Shown one piece after another: positions 1-9,000 of a stretch of DNA of 64,000 bases. The position numbers and the translations under genes are program-made. Under the pieces are notes generated by a model that did not search any database, was not told where the DNA came from, and saw only the letters and a list, made by a program, of their open reading frames with translations. Within the stretch, counting starts at the first letter, position 1, and every line of letters begins with the position of its first letter. The DNA comes from Nostoc sp. 'Peltigera membranacea cyanobiont' 210A (GTDB taxonomy: Bacteria > Cyanobacteriota > Cyanobacteriia > Cyanobacteriales > Nostocaceae): assembly GCF_002246015.1 (NCBI RefSeq), contig NZ_NOLJ01000008.1, forward strand, positions 196,553 through 260,552. Reading direction: 5' to 3'.

Positions 1-639
1 ACAACAGCAAAATATTTTATCCCACGTTTGTTAGGACCATTTTGCGAACTTTATCCAGGGATTGATATCTCGCTGCAAGTCACAAATCACGAACAAATTT
101 TGGAACGGATGAGTCAAAATTTGGATGACTTATATATTATGAGTCAAATTCCAGACAATATAGATGTGACTTGTGAACCATTTCTAGAAAATCCTTTGAT
201 AGTCTTTGCACCGACTAATCATCCTTTATCCAAAGAAAAAAATATTCCTATACAACGCCTGTCTAACGAACCTTTTATTATGCGGGAACCAGGTTCAGGA
301 ACTCGTCGCGCCGTCCAAAAGCTATTTGAAGAAGAAGGGGTAACGGTAAAAGTCAAGCTAGAATTGGGAAGTAACGAAGCAATTAAACAAGCGATCGCAG
401 GTGGTTTAGGAATTTCTGTTTTATCCCGTCATACCTTACTATCAGACGCTTCAGAGTTCAGCATTTTAGATGTACAACACTTTCCCATTCAGCGGCATTG
501 GTACATGGTTTACCCATCTGGCAAGCAGCTATCTATCGTCGCTCGTGCCTATTATGAGTATCTACTAGCTGCGGCAAAGAATTTTGTCGCTCAAAAAGCT
601 GATACTGCTCATAGCACGTTTGAACAAATTCATGGATAA
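1..639 (+). CDS. LysR-family regulator, C-terminal part (RbcR/CmpR-like)
   Basis: This is the 3' part of a gene that starts before the window; the frame is open from base 1, so the first ATG at 28 is internal. The visible 212 residues form the effector-binding domain of a LysR-type transcription factor. Typical family landmarks are a segment reading PRLLGPFCELYPG near the beginning, the DDLYIM segment, a REPGSGTR motif and a GGLGISVLSRH stretch. The pattern resembles the cyanobacterial carbon-metabolism regulators RbcR and CmpR, which sense photorespiratory metabolites and control RuBisCO or bicarbonate-uptake genes; that assignment rests on recall of the family only. The helix-turn-helix is outside the window. 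A perfect 16-bp inverted repeat directly follows the stop codon. Confidence 0.85.
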   Translation, partial: TTAKYFIPRLLGPFCELYPGIDISLQVTNHEQILERMSQNLDDLYIMSQIPDNIDVTCEPFLENPLIVFAPTNHPLSKEKNIPIQRLSNEPFIMREPGSGTRRAVQKLFEEEGVTVKVKLELGSNEAIKQAIAGGLGISVLSRHTLLSDASEFSILDVQHFPIQRHWYMVYPSGKQLSIVARAYYEYLLAAAKNFVAQKADTAHSTFEQIHG

Positions 640-685
640 GAGAATTCGTAATTCGTAGTTCGTAATTATGAATTACGAATTCTCT
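639..685. repeat. Perfect 16-bp inverted repeat after the LysR gene
   Basis: AGAGAATTCGTAATTC at 639-654 is mirrored exactly by GAATTACGAATTCTCT at 670-685, with a 15-base loop holding more copies of the word TTCGTA. It overlaps the stop codon of the regulator. There is no T-tract, so it is not a classical terminator, though the hairpin could stabilise the 3' end. The heptamer-like internal repetition fits the short repeats common in Nostocales. Confidence 0.75.
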
Positions 686-733
686 AAAGGGGTTGACTGT
701 TAGACCGGTAAACATTGACAATTAACCAGCAGA

Positions 734-2392
734 ATGATTAAAAATGGGGGAAAACTGGCAGTGGTTAACCCGGAAATACCATCTTGGCGCAAAACAGTAC
801 AAAGCGAGATTGTAGCTGTTACCGTGTATGCTGACAGAGCATTGGTTACACGGCGAGGTGTAGTTGATTTAACAGGAATTGAACAGGAATTAGTAATTAC
901 CCCAGTGCCAATGACTCTAGAAACTGAGTCTATCAGGGTTAGCGGTACAGGTACGGTAGGGGTGCGCTTGGTGGGAGTTAGTAGCGATCGCATTTACACT
1001 ACTGAACCTGTAGTGGAACGAGTCGCACATTTGACAAGGCAAATTCAGCAATTAGAAGCAGAAAAACGCCACCTGCAAGCTCAGGTAGATGCTTTAGCAT
1101 TGCAATCTAGTTTTATCGCTGGCTTACGCGAAAAAACAGAAGAACCCTTTTCACAAAGTTTGTCTCGAAAAAATCTCAGCCTCAGCGAAACTTTGGATTT
1201 TTTGAACTTTCTTGGAAGCCAGTATAGTGAGTATGCGATCGCATCTGGAGAGTGCAAAACTCAACAGCAGGAATTAGATAAACAACTGCAAGCACTCTAC
1301 ACCTCATTGCAAATAATCCAAACGCCCCATCCTAAAGAGAGTTTTAGCTTAGTTGTAGCCGTTGAAGTAGCGGGTGAAGGAGAGTTTGAATTAGAGGTAT
1401 CTTACATAGTAAATCGTGCTAGCTGGAATCCGCTTTATGACTTGCGCTTTAGCACTACCAGCGATATTGTGCATCTGAGCTACCTTGCAGAAATCACTCA
1501 AAGCACTGGCGAAGATTGGATTGGTGCAAATCTCACCCTTTCTACCGCTAAACCGGGATTAGGTACACTTCCACCTAAACTTGAACCTTGGTATATTGAT
1601 GCGCCACTTCCTCAAAGAGTGCGACGATCTCGACTAGCTGCCCAGGCACCACTACTGCCTAGCATACCAGAACCGCCTGCTTCTGCTGCCAGAGCAGATT
1701 GGCAAGAACAAGAAGAAGTTGCAGAGGATAGTCTTATCGCAGCAGAAACCGTTACAGCAGAAGTATCCAAAGAAGGTAGTGTAGTTACCTTTAAATTGAA
1801 TGGCGGTGGTAATATTCCCAGCGATGGCGCACCTCATAAAACTACAATTTTCAATGATGATTATCCTTGTAGCTTCGATTATGTGGCAATGCCGCGCTTG
1901 GTAAGTTTTGCTTATCTACAAGCGAATGTGAAAAATAGTCCCAACGGTGCGACTTTGTTACCAGGCAAAGCAAATATTTTCCGCGACAACGTTTTTATTG
2001 GGACAACTCATTTAGAAAATATTTCACCAGGGCAAGAGTTCAAACTGAACTTAGGAATTGACGAAGGTTTAAAAATTGAACGCGACTTAGTTGAGCGCCT
2101 GGTAGATAAAAGATTAATTAGCAACCAGCGCCGGATTACTTATAGTTATCGGTTGATTGTTACTAACTTACTAGAGAAAGAAGTAAATCTAAAATTAACT
2201 GAACAATTGCCAGTTAGCCGCAACGAGCAAATTAAAGTACGCCTCAGTCGCAGCAACCCACAAATTCAACTCGGTGAAATGGGGATTTTAGAATGGCTGT
2301 TAACTCTTCCAGCCCAAGAGCGACGAGAGATATATTATCAGTTTAATGTTGAACATCCGCCCGACTTAATGGTAGTTGGGTTAGAAATTTAG
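734..2392 (+). CDS. Mucoidy-inhibitor MuiA family protein (DUF4140/DUF4139)
   Basis: Encodes 552 residues. The N-terminal part (about residues 25-125) matches the DUF4140 type, with the YADRALVTRRG segment, followed by a coiled-coil region rich in Q, E and L (about 90-120). The C-terminal half (about 210-550) is DUF4139-like, with a YIVNRASWNPLYDLR segment and a closing segment on ligand and linkage residues typical of the family. Proteins of this family are widespread and have no firmly established biochemical role; the name comes from a mucoid phenotype. A Pro/Ala-rich linker lies near residues 305-335. The ATG at 734 is used here; a GTG about nine codons downstream would also be possible. 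A hairpin terminator lies about 150 bases after the stop. Confidence 0.8.
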   Translation: MIKNGGKLAVVNPEIPSWRKTVQSEIVAVTVYADRALVTRRGVVDLTGIEQELVITPVPMTLETESIRVSGTGTVGVRLVGVSSDRIYTTEPVVERVAHLTRQIQQLEAEKRHLQAQVDALALQSSFIAGLREKTEEPFSQSLSRKNLSLSETLDFLNFLGSQYSEYAIASGECKTQQQELDKQLQALYTSLQIIQTPHPKESFSLVVAVEVAGEGEFELEVSYIVNRASWNPLYDLRFSTTSDIVHLSYLAEITQSTGEDWIGANLTLSTAKPGLGTLPPKLEPWYIDAPLPQRVRRSRLAAQAPLLPSIPEPPASAARADWQEQEEVAEDSLIAAETVTAEVSKEGSVVTFKLNGGGNIPSDGAPHKTTIFNDDYPCSFDYVAMPRLVSFAYLQANVKNSPNGATLLPGKANIFRDNVFIGTTHLENISPGQEFKLNLGIDEGLKIERDLVERLVDKRLISNQRRITYSYRLIVTNLLEKEVNLKLTEQLPVSRNEQIKVRLSRSNPQIQLGEMGILEWLLTLPAQERREIYYQFNVEHPPDLMVVGLEI

Positions 2393-2542
2393 GGAATCTT
2401 AAAAATTGAAGGAGGCAGAAAGAGCAAATCAGCTATAGGATTCGATCCCTCTTGATTTGGAGCCACTGACACAGCCAAGTTGAAGAAAGGTTAGCAGCCT
2501 CAGAAACTTCTAGCTCGACTTTTTCACACAAGTACAATTATG

Positions 2543-2564
2543 CCCCAATTTACTGGGGTTTTTT
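2543..2564 (+). terminator. Rho-independent terminator downstream of the MuiA-family gene
   Basis: CCCCA at 2543-2547 pairs with TGGGG at 2554-2558 across a six-base loop and is followed directly by six T residues. It is 150 bases after the stop at 2392. The intervening 150 bases contain no ORF that I can support. Confidence 0.7.
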
Positions 2565-2609
2565 ATTGCAATCAAGTTAAAAAACTCTTTAGACGCGCAG
2601 CGACGAGTT

Positions 2610-2750
2610 ATATCATGTCCGCATAATTAGTTATGATTCCCACAGTCATTGCACCCCAACCCCTCCCCGCTCTTCGGGAGGGGAGACAAAGCGCAGCTTT
2701 GGCGGGGTGGGGTTCTTGAGGTTTAGTAAGTAATCAAGCGGACATGATAT
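2610..2750. repeat. MITE-like element with 13-bp terminal inverted repeats
   Basis: ATATCATGTCCGC at 2610-2622 and its exact reverse complement GCGGACATGATAT at 2738-2750 bound a 141-base segment. Inside is a GC-rich hairpin built of CCCCTCCCCGC and GGGAGGGG words (about 2652-2690), a pattern that is dispersed in Nostoc-type genomes. There is no coding capacity. It looks like a small non-autonomous inverted-repeat element; no clear target duplication was seen. Confidence 0.65.
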
Positions 2751-2854
2751 TAAGAGACATCCGGTGTTGGCAGACTCGAATCACTTTGCCAGAATCCGCG
2801 ATCGCAGATAAGTTAGCTTTATAATTACCATCAGTCTTTTTTTGTCAAGTCCTA

Positions 2855-2883
2855 TTGACGCTTTGTAACGAAATTGTTATATT
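2855..2883 (+). promoter_or_regulatory. Sigma-70-type promoter of the first psb34 copy
   Basis: TTGACG at 2855-2860 and TATATT at 2878-2883 are separated by 17 bases, a near-consensus promoter 40 bases before the start codon. A TGTAAC word at 2864 and a GTTACA word at 2886 form inverted arms around the -10 box and may be a regulator site. Confidence 0.75.
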
Positions 2884-2922
2884 TAGTTACATAAGATAAC
2901 AAAACAAAGAAAAGAAAAAACC

Positions 2923-3093
2923 ATGTATACCACCACTAACGAAGACGGCATTCTCAACAACTACGCAGCAGAACCCAAGATGTACTACGCTGAGTACCCA
3001 GCAATTTGGGAACAACGTAAATACGGTTTACAGGGTCTTTTTGCAACTTTAATCGTCACCGCTTTAGTTTTGGTTGGTTTGAGTGTTAGCTAA
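2923..3093 (+). CDS. psb34: Psb34 / Ssl1498-type small photosystem II assembly protein, copy 1
   Basis: Encodes 56 residues: a hydrophilic N-terminus (MYTTTNEDGILNNY), a central AEYPAIWEQRKY segment, and one C-terminal membrane helix (LFATLIVTALVLVGLSVS). This is the pattern of the cyanobacterial Ssl1498 light-harvesting-like family. In Synechocystis and Thermosynechococcus the family member Psb34 binds CP47-containing photosystem II assembly intermediates, at the place where high-light-inducible proteins bind. There is no obvious chlorophyll-binding ExxNxR motif. The start is fixed by the length and by identity with the second copy. A strong promoter is upstream and a hairpin terminator downstream, so it is probably monocistronic. 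Confidence 0.82.
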   Translation: MYTTTNEDGILNNYAAEPKMYYAEYPAIWEQRKYGLQGLFATLIVTALVLVGLSVS

Positions 3094-3147
3094 GATTTTT
3101 TGATTTCAGTATCGCTGTATCTCATCGTCATTCAAACTTCTCTCTAT

Positions 3148-3176
3148 AACCTCGGTTAGTTTCGCCGGGGTTTTTT
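3148..3176 (+). terminator. Terminator of psb34 copy 1
   Basis: AACCTCGG at 3148-3155 pairs (one G-T wobble) with CCGGGGTT at 3165-3172, followed by a T-run to 3176. It is 55 bases after the stop. Confidence 0.75.
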
Positions 3177-3258
3177 GTGTTTTACGTATCCCAAACGGCA
3201 GTGGTGTGCTGATAAGTCAGTTTTATATTTACCATCAGTATTTTTTTGTCAAGTCTTA

Positions 3259-3287
3259 TTGACGATTTGTAACAAAACCGTTATATT
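3259..3287 (+). promoter_or_regulatory. Sigma-70-type promoter of the second psb34 copy
   Basis: TTGACG at 3259-3264 and TATATT at 3282-3287, again with a 17-base spacer, duplicate the promoter of copy 1. Three substitutions in the spacer distinguish the two, so both copies should be transcribed with similar strength. Confidence 0.75.
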
Positions 3288-3326
3288 TAGTTACATAAGA
3301 TAACAAAACAAAGAAGAGAAAAAACT

Positions 3327-3497
3327 ATGTACACCACCACTAACGAAGAAGGCATTCTCAACAACTACGCAGCAGAACCCAAGATGTATTACTCTGAGTA
3401 CCCAGCAATTTGGGAACAACGTAAATACGTTTTACAGAGTCTTTTTGCAACTTTAATCGTCACTGCTTTAGTTTTGGTTGGTTTTAGCGTTAGCTAA
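3327..3497 (+). CDS. psb34: Psb34 / Ssl1498-type small photosystem II assembly protein, copy 2
   Basis: Encodes 56 residues that differ from copy 1 at five positions (D8E, A23S, G35V, G38S and L53F), keeping the AEYPAIWEQRKY-like core and the C-terminal membrane helix. Function as for copy 1: a thylakoid single-helix protein of the Psb34 type expected to act in photosystem II assembly and in binding of high-light-inducible proteins. It lies 233 bases after copy 1 with its own promoter and terminator. The high similarity of flanks as well as coding sequence points to a recent duplication. Confidence 0.82.
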   Translation: MYTTTNEEGILNNYAAEPKMYYSEYPAIWEQRKYVLQSLFATLIVTALVLVGFSVS

Positions 3498-3552
3498 GAT
3501 TTTAGATTTCGGTATCGCTGTATCTCATCGTTAATCTCACTTCTCGACTTTA

Positions 3553-3579
3553 CCTCGGCTAATTTAGCCGAGGTTTTTT
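3553..3579 (+). terminator. Terminator of psb34 copy 2
   Basis: CCTCGGCTA at 3553-3561 pairs perfectly with TAGCCGAGG at 3565-3573 across a three-base loop, then six T residues. It is a stronger stem than that of copy 1. Confidence 0.85.
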
Positions 3580-3775
3580 GTTTTTATACATCCCAAACGG
3601 CGAGTGTATTATATTGTCAAACAAGTGCGTTAACGAGTCTTCTTCCAAAGGCAGACACCAAGCATCACAGTTATTGGCTGGTATCGCTCAAATCAATAAC
3701 ATATTTTGTCGCCCCGTCAGCAACAAACCACTGGTCAGCCATAAAATAAAGACAAATCAATAAAAAGGGGTGTTT

Positions 3776-4522
3776 ATGGCAACCCAACTCGGTGAAGCTA
3801 AATCTTCAACAGAACTGGTAATATCTTGGGAAGCATTGCCCGCAGATTTTCACCTAGAGGATGAACCAGTGGAAAATACAGGTCAGCCACTATTGGCTGG
3901 TGCTTTGCGTGAAAGCCTTGAAATAAGTGGTTTCATCCAACCGCAGATGTTAATAGCCTCAAATTTTGGACTTTGTGCGACGATAAACGGGCAATTTATA
4001 GCTAAAGCACCCAACTGGGTTTATGTGCCATCGGGAAATCAGGTTTTAGGAGAACACAAAAGCTATACACCTAATTTAGATGGAGATATTCCAGCAATTG
4101 TGATGGAATTTCTATCTGACACTGAGGGTGGAGAATACTCTTTTAAACGAACCTATCCACCAGGAAAATGGTTTTTTTACGAGCAGATTCTTCAAGTCCC
4201 AATTTACATAATTTTTGATCCAAATGGTGGTTTATTAGAATTTTACCAACTCGAAAACAGGCGCTACGAGTTAAAGCAACCTGATGAAAATGGTCGTCAT
4301 TGGATTGATTCAATGGGTTTATTTCTGGGAACTTGGCAAGGAACAAAAGAAGCCAGAATTGGTTACTGGTTGCGCTGGTGGGATGAGGGAGGTAATTTGT
4401 TACTTTGGGCAGTGGAACAAATCGAACAGGAACGCCGACGTGCCGAACAGGAACGCCAGCAAAAAGAACGGCTAATTGCCTATCTAGAATCTCAAGGTAT
4501 CGATCCAAATAATTTGCCTTAG
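3776..4522 (+). CDS. Uma2-family (DUF820) PD-(D/E)XK nuclease-fold protein
   Basis: Encodes 248 residues. The ATG at 3776 is chosen over an in-frame GTG at 3770 because an AAGGGG ribosome site lies at the right distance before it. The fold is suggested by the middle region: PNWVYVPS (about 81-88), DIPAIVMEFLSDTEGGEYS (about 104-122) with the acidic residue and E expected of the PD-(D/E)XK core, and YIIFDP (about 145-150) before GGLLEFYQL. The C-terminus is a charged helix (about 220-240) rich in E, R and Q, usual for this cyanobacterial group. Uma2 proteins are very abundant in cyanobacteria and their substrate is unknown; many may be relics of mobile endonucleases. Stands alone between psb34 and the COP23-like gene. 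Confidence 0.8.
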   Translation: MATQLGEAKSSTELVISWEALPADFHLEDEPVENTGQPLLAGALRESLEISGFIQPQMLIASNFGLCATINGQFIAKAPNWVYVPSGNQVLGEHKSYTPNLDGDIPAIVMEFLSDTEGGEYSFKRTYPPGKWFFYEQILQVPIYIIFDPNGGLLEFYQLENRRYELKQPDENGRHWIDSMGLFLGTWQGTKEARIGYWLRWWDEGGNLLLWAVEQIEQERRRAEQERQQKERLIAYLESQGIDPNNLP

Positions 4523-4757
4523 CATATACAAATAAAATTTTCAAGTATTTGAGTGACTCAGTTTAAGCAAATAAGTGCTGCACCCGTTAAGTTTACCAAG
4601 GAGTGGGGCATCATACAGAAATTCAAACGGGTGAAAAAGCTACTCGCCGACAAAAAAGCACAAAAGGAAAAAAATAAGTTTTTGCTGAATCAAAAGCCAG
4701 AATTATTCGTCATTTAAACTATCAATTCCCTACTTAATTTCTCCTGGAGGATGATTT

Positions 4758-5540
4758 ATGTCATCACAAATGCTGCGGTTGATATCTTTGGGCAGTCTTG
4801 GCTTATCTTTGTGTTTGGGCAATTCGGCAGCAATGGCGCAATATGATTCTACTGGCGATGGTGTAGTAGTACCAACAGTACCATCAGGTGGCACATCAGC
4901 ACCAGTCCCAATAGACACATCGACAGGTGTACCACCTTCACCCTCCGCTGATGGTACAACTCGGTTTACCTGTCAAACTTATAATGGACAGTACACTGTC
5001 ATGTATCAGCCACAAAGTCAACCAGGACAATTCTTTCCTTGGGCAGCACCTGCGGCTTTAGGTGGTGGTTGGGACGCACAAAGGCGTTGTACAGCAATTG
5101 CCAGTCGCTTGGAACTTTATCGTCCAGATGGTTTACAAGAACTTCAGACATCTGTAGAAAATAACGAAAATACTGTCTGCGTCACAACTGAAGCTAATCC
5201 AACCTGTAGAATTGTGCTGACAGTCCCCCGTGGAAAAGATCCTGTTGTTATCCGCAATAGCATTTTTCAGAACTTGACTACTGCTGACAGTGGACAACAG
5301 ACTATAGCTGTTAACACTTATGGCGATCGCAGTAGTGGAGGCAACGAATTATATAATTTAGGACGCACACTTCTAGGCAGTGGCAATAATCGGGTTAGTT
5401 CATCTAGAAGTGGGATTAATCTGAAACCTTTCCTCGATCGTCAAGATGGCGGTACTGGAAACAATTTGCGGAGTGGAGTAGCAATTCGTCGTCAGTCTCA
5501 ACCTAACGGTGTTCGTCTAAGCCCTGGTAAGTTCCGGTAA
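4758..5540 (+). CDS. COP23-domain secreted protein
   Basis: Encodes 260 residues. An N-terminal signal peptide is clear: hydrophobic core LISLGSLGLSLCLGNSAAMA with a likely cleavage after AMA (about residue 27). A Pro/Ser/Thr-rich linker follows (about 35-65). The rest has four cysteines (FTCQTYNGQYTVMY, RRCTAIASRLELY, TVCVTTEANPTC) in the arrangement of the COP23 family, named after a circadian oscillating membrane-associated protein of Cyanothece. The biochemical role is unknown. A strong GGAGGA ribosome site lies 8 bases before the ATG. The C-terminal 60 residues are low-complexity, rich in G, R, N and S. A terminator lies about 60 bases after the stop. Confidence 0.75.
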   Translation: MSSQMLRLISLGSLGLSLCLGNSAAMAQYDSTGDGVVVPTVPSGGTSAPVPIDTSTGVPPSPSADGTTRFTCQTYNGQYTVMYQPQSQPGQFFPWAAPAALGGGWDAQRRCTAIASRLELYRPDGLQELQTSVENNENTVCVTTEANPTCRIVLTVPRGKDPVVIRNSIFQNLTTADSGQQTIAVNTYGDRSSGGNELYNLGRTLLGSGNNRVSSSRSGINLKPFLDRQDGGTGNNLRSGVAIRRQSQPNGVRLSPGKFR

Positions 5541-5602
5541 GCAAGAGTGGCTTTTAATACAAAATGACTTTCAAATAAAAAATATCCAACTACTTATTGT
5601 GG

Positions 5603-5628
5603 GGCGGACATGTTGTCTGCCTTTTTTT
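5603..5628 (+). terminator. Terminator after the COP23-like gene
   Basis: GGCGGACA at 5603-5610 pairs with TGTCTGCC at 5614-5621 (one wobble pair) across a three-base loop, followed by seven T residues. Confidence 0.8.
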
Positions 5629-5684
5629 ATGGGCGTAAAATTGCTGTCCCTCGGACTTCTTCGAGATGCCGGGTATCTAAATCC

Positions 5685-5810
5685 AATACTGTTTGGTTAA
5701 GGCAAGAGACGCGATAAATCGCCGTCTCTACAAAAGACTGATTATTGTAGCGATTTATCGCGTCTTTGTGATTTATAATTTTCATCAAAAAACCTTAACC
5801 GAACGGTATT
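5685..5810. repeat. MITE-like element with nested inverted repeats
   Basis: The outer arms are an 18-base pair of repeats at 5685-5702 and 5793-5810 with two mismatches (AATACTGTTTGGTTAAGG against CCTTAACCGAACGGTATT). A perfect inner pair, AGACGCGATAAATCGC at 5707-5722 and GCGATTTATCGCGTCT at 5750-5765, would form a strong hairpin. It has no coding capacity and is a typical cyanobacterial small dispersed element. It lies just upstream of the Pho-box-like triplet. Confidence 0.7.
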
Positions 5811-5842
5811 CGATCTAAATCCATCTGTATATTATTTATTCT

Positions 5843-5872
5843 TTTAACCTTTTGCTATCAGTTTCTTAACGT
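5843..5872 (+). promoter_or_regulatory. Candidate Pho box upstream of the RTX nuclease
   Basis: Three 8-base words at an 11-base period, TTTAACCT (5843), GCTATCAG (5854) and CTTAACGT (5865), are separated by TTT each time. Cyanobacterial PhoB/SphR boxes are three such PyTTAAPyPy(T/A) repeats with 3-base spacers; here the outer two fit and the middle one is poor. It is about 200 bases before the start codon at 6070. Binding is inferred. Confidence 0.5.
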
Positions 5873-6069
5873 TGCTGAGATAACTTAAAGTTGCTGAATA
5901 TGGATTAATACTAGTAAAATACGTAGCTTTTTTGACTACAAAATAGTTTTTATTGATAGTGATATTGCGATTGTCAATGTGACTTGATTATGTTTGCAAA
6001 TTATTACTGAACATCAGCTTTTCAGGCGATTTTGAAACAATACAAAATAAATTGAAGGAGACGTTATTA

Positions 6070-9000
6070 ATGGCTTTGACACAAGGCGATATTGCTTTTA
6101 TCTCTTTCAATGCTGATGAAGATGGCTGGTCTATTGTCACATTTGTAGATATAGATCCGAATACAACTATTTATTTTAGTGACGGCACAGCTTCGAGTCC
6201 AACCGCCATTGGTAGCACTGAATCTTCGTTTGTATGGAATACGGGATCTCAGACAATTGCCGCTGGTACTGTAGTTCGCTTTAGTGCAATTGACAGCACT
6301 AGTCGCGCATCATCTATTGGTACATTTACAGTTGTTAACTCAAGTAACCTGGGACTCAGTGCAACTGCTGAGACTGTTTATGCCTTTTTAGGAAATAGTG
6401 GCACTGCCCCAACTACAATTCTGACTGCCGTCTCCAGTGAGGCGAATAACAACAGTTTGGCTACTGTTGGGCTAACTGATGGAGTTAATGCGATCAAACT
6501 CACCAGTAGCACTGACTATGGTCAGTATACTGGTTCCCGTAGTGGAGAAGCCAGTTTTGTCAACTATAAAGCGTTGGTTAACAACAGTGCTAATTGGACA
6601 GTTGATGTCGGAGGTGACGGGGCAACGGTAATTCCTAACACCACAAACTTGGCGATCGCTAGTGGAAATCCCATAATCAATTTATCCGTCAACAGTAACT
6701 CAGGAACTGAAGCAGGTACAACCCAAATTACTGTCACCGCTACTGCTTCTAATCCTGTTTCCGGGAATCAAACAGTTAACTTAAGTGTAGCCGGAACTGA
6801 CATCACCGCCGAAGATTACAATCTCAGCAACAATATCATCACAATTCTTGACGGGCAAACCGCAGGTTCTGTCACCTTCACCGTTGTCGATGATGCTGTG
6901 ATTGAAAGCACAGAAACCGCTACCCTGACAATCAATAATCCTTCCGCAGGTATTACACTCGGCACTACTTCCCAGAATATTACGATCGCTGATAACGATA
7001 TTGCGACCAACAATAACTCTAGCATTTTGAAGAAAATTGGCAGCTTCACCAGTACTAATGGAGCCGAAATATCCGCCTTTGATTCAGGAAGCGATCGCTT
7101 ATTTGTGGTTGCTGGCAGCATAGTTGAAATTTATAATGTCAGCAATACAGGAACGCTAACCTTAGCTGGTTCTTTGGCAACAGGATTTACGCCTCCCGCA
7201 GGGACACAAGCTATTCCCAACAGCGTTGCAGTGAAAAATGGTATTGTCGCAGTCGCCTACGCCATTCAAAACACCACCACAAACGCCCAACAGACAGGAC
7301 AGGTGAGTTTCTACAATGCCGCCGGCACATTCTTGAACTCGGTGGCGGTGGGTGCATTACCCGATATGCTCACCTTTACGCCCGATGGCACGAAGGTATT
7401 AGTAGCAAATGAGGGAGAACCCAACAGCTATGGGCAACCAAATTCGGTAGATCCTGAAGGTTCAGTCAGTATTATTAACATTGCTGGTGGCGTGGCGAAT
7501 GCAACCGTTGCCCAAGCCTCGTTTACAAGCTTCAATAACCAGATTGCAACACTCAAAGCCGCAGGTGTGCGGATTACTGGCCCCGGCTCGACGGTGGCAC
7601 AAGACTTAGAACCAGAGTATATTGCTGTATCTCCAGATGGTCAAACTGCGCGGATTACCTTGCAAGAAAATAATGCGATCGCTATTCTGGATATTGCCAG
7701 CGCCACCATCACCAATATTTTGCCTCTGGGTACGAAAAATTACAATCTTCCAGGTAACGGATTGGATGCTAGCGATCGCGATGGTAAAATTAATATTCAG
7801 AATTGGCCAGTCTTTGGGTTATATCAACCCGATGCGATCGCTAGCTTCACCGCCAACGGACAGACTTACTACATCACCGCCAACGAAGGAGATTCCCGCG
7901 ACTACACTGGTTTTAGCGAGGAAATCCGGGTAGGCGCAAATGGATATGTCTTAGATCCAACAGTTTTCCCGAATGCGGCTGCCCTGAAGCAAAATACTAA
8001 CCTGGGACGGTTAACCGTTACAAATGCCACAGGAGACACGGACGGAGACGGAGATTTTGACCGCATCGAAGCATTTGGGGGACGTTCCTTTTCGATTTGG
8101 AATGCCAGCGGCAATCAGATATTCGACAGTGGCGACCAATTTGAACAAATTACGGCAACCAAAGTACCAACTTTGTTTAACTCAGATGGTGCAGCTGATA
8201 CCTTTGATACCCGCAGCGATAACAAAGGGCCTGAACCCGAAGGCGTGGCGATCGGAGTCATCAACAACCGCACCTATGCTTTTATTGGTTTAGAACGCAC
8301 TGGCGATGTCATCGTTTACGAAGTGACAAATCCTAACAAGCCAAGTTTTGTTCAATATATCAACACTCCTGAAGATACTGCGATCGAAGGGCTAACCTTT
8401 GTCTCGGCGGCTGACAGTCCCACAGGCAAGCCTTTGTTAGTTACTACAGCCGAAGTCAGCAAGACGGTTGCGGTATTTGAAGTAACTCCATCTGTTCGGA
8501 TTAGCGACATTCAGGGAACGGGGCATATCTCATCCTTTAGAAATCAGACTGTCAGCAATGTAGCGGGAATTGTCACGATTAAAGCAAGTAACGGTTTTTA
8601 CTTGCAAGACCCCACTCCAGACAGCGACGATGCCTACGGCGGTAAACTACGCACTTCTGAAGGTCTTTTCGTCTTCACCTCATCAGCACCAACCGTATCC
8701 GTCGGCGATTCCATATTAGTCAGTGGAACAGTTACAGAATTTCGTCCCGGTAACGATGCCAATAATTTAACCAAAACACAAATCACCACTCCCACAATTG
8801 TTACCGTTTCTAGTGGCAACGATCTACCCACTACTACAATCCTTGGTAATGGTGGTAGAACTATCCCGACAACGGTAATCGATAACGACACGATCGCTAA
8901 TATCGAAATTGGAACAACCACCTTTGATCCTCCCCAGGATGGCATCGACTTCTATGAAAGCCTAGAAGGAATGCTGGTACAGGTGAATAACCCAATTACC

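Larger units (their letters stand above)
2828..3600. repeat. Tandem duplication carrying two psb34 genes
   Basis: Two units with a 404-base period (about 2828-3199 and 3232-3600) are near-identical from the promoter, through the 56-codon gene, to the words after the terminator (both end in CCCAAACGGC). Each unit has its own -35/-10 promoter, gene and hairpin terminator, so the whole transcription unit was copied. The coding parts differ by only a few residues; the terminator stems have diverged more. Confidence 0.85.

Noticed and set aside
2430..2475. tRNA T-arm-like word GGATTCGATCCC
   Set aside because: The arms do not pair as a T-stem, and no acceptor, D or anticodon arm can be built around it.
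3578..3763. 61-codon open frame after the second psb34 copy
   Set aside because: It starts inside the terminator hairpin, has no ribosome site or recognisable family, and part of it lies in the duplicated unit.
4143..4544. 133-codon open frame on the reverse strand
   Set aside because: It is an antisense shadow of the Uma2-family gene, which has family motifs and a ribosome site.
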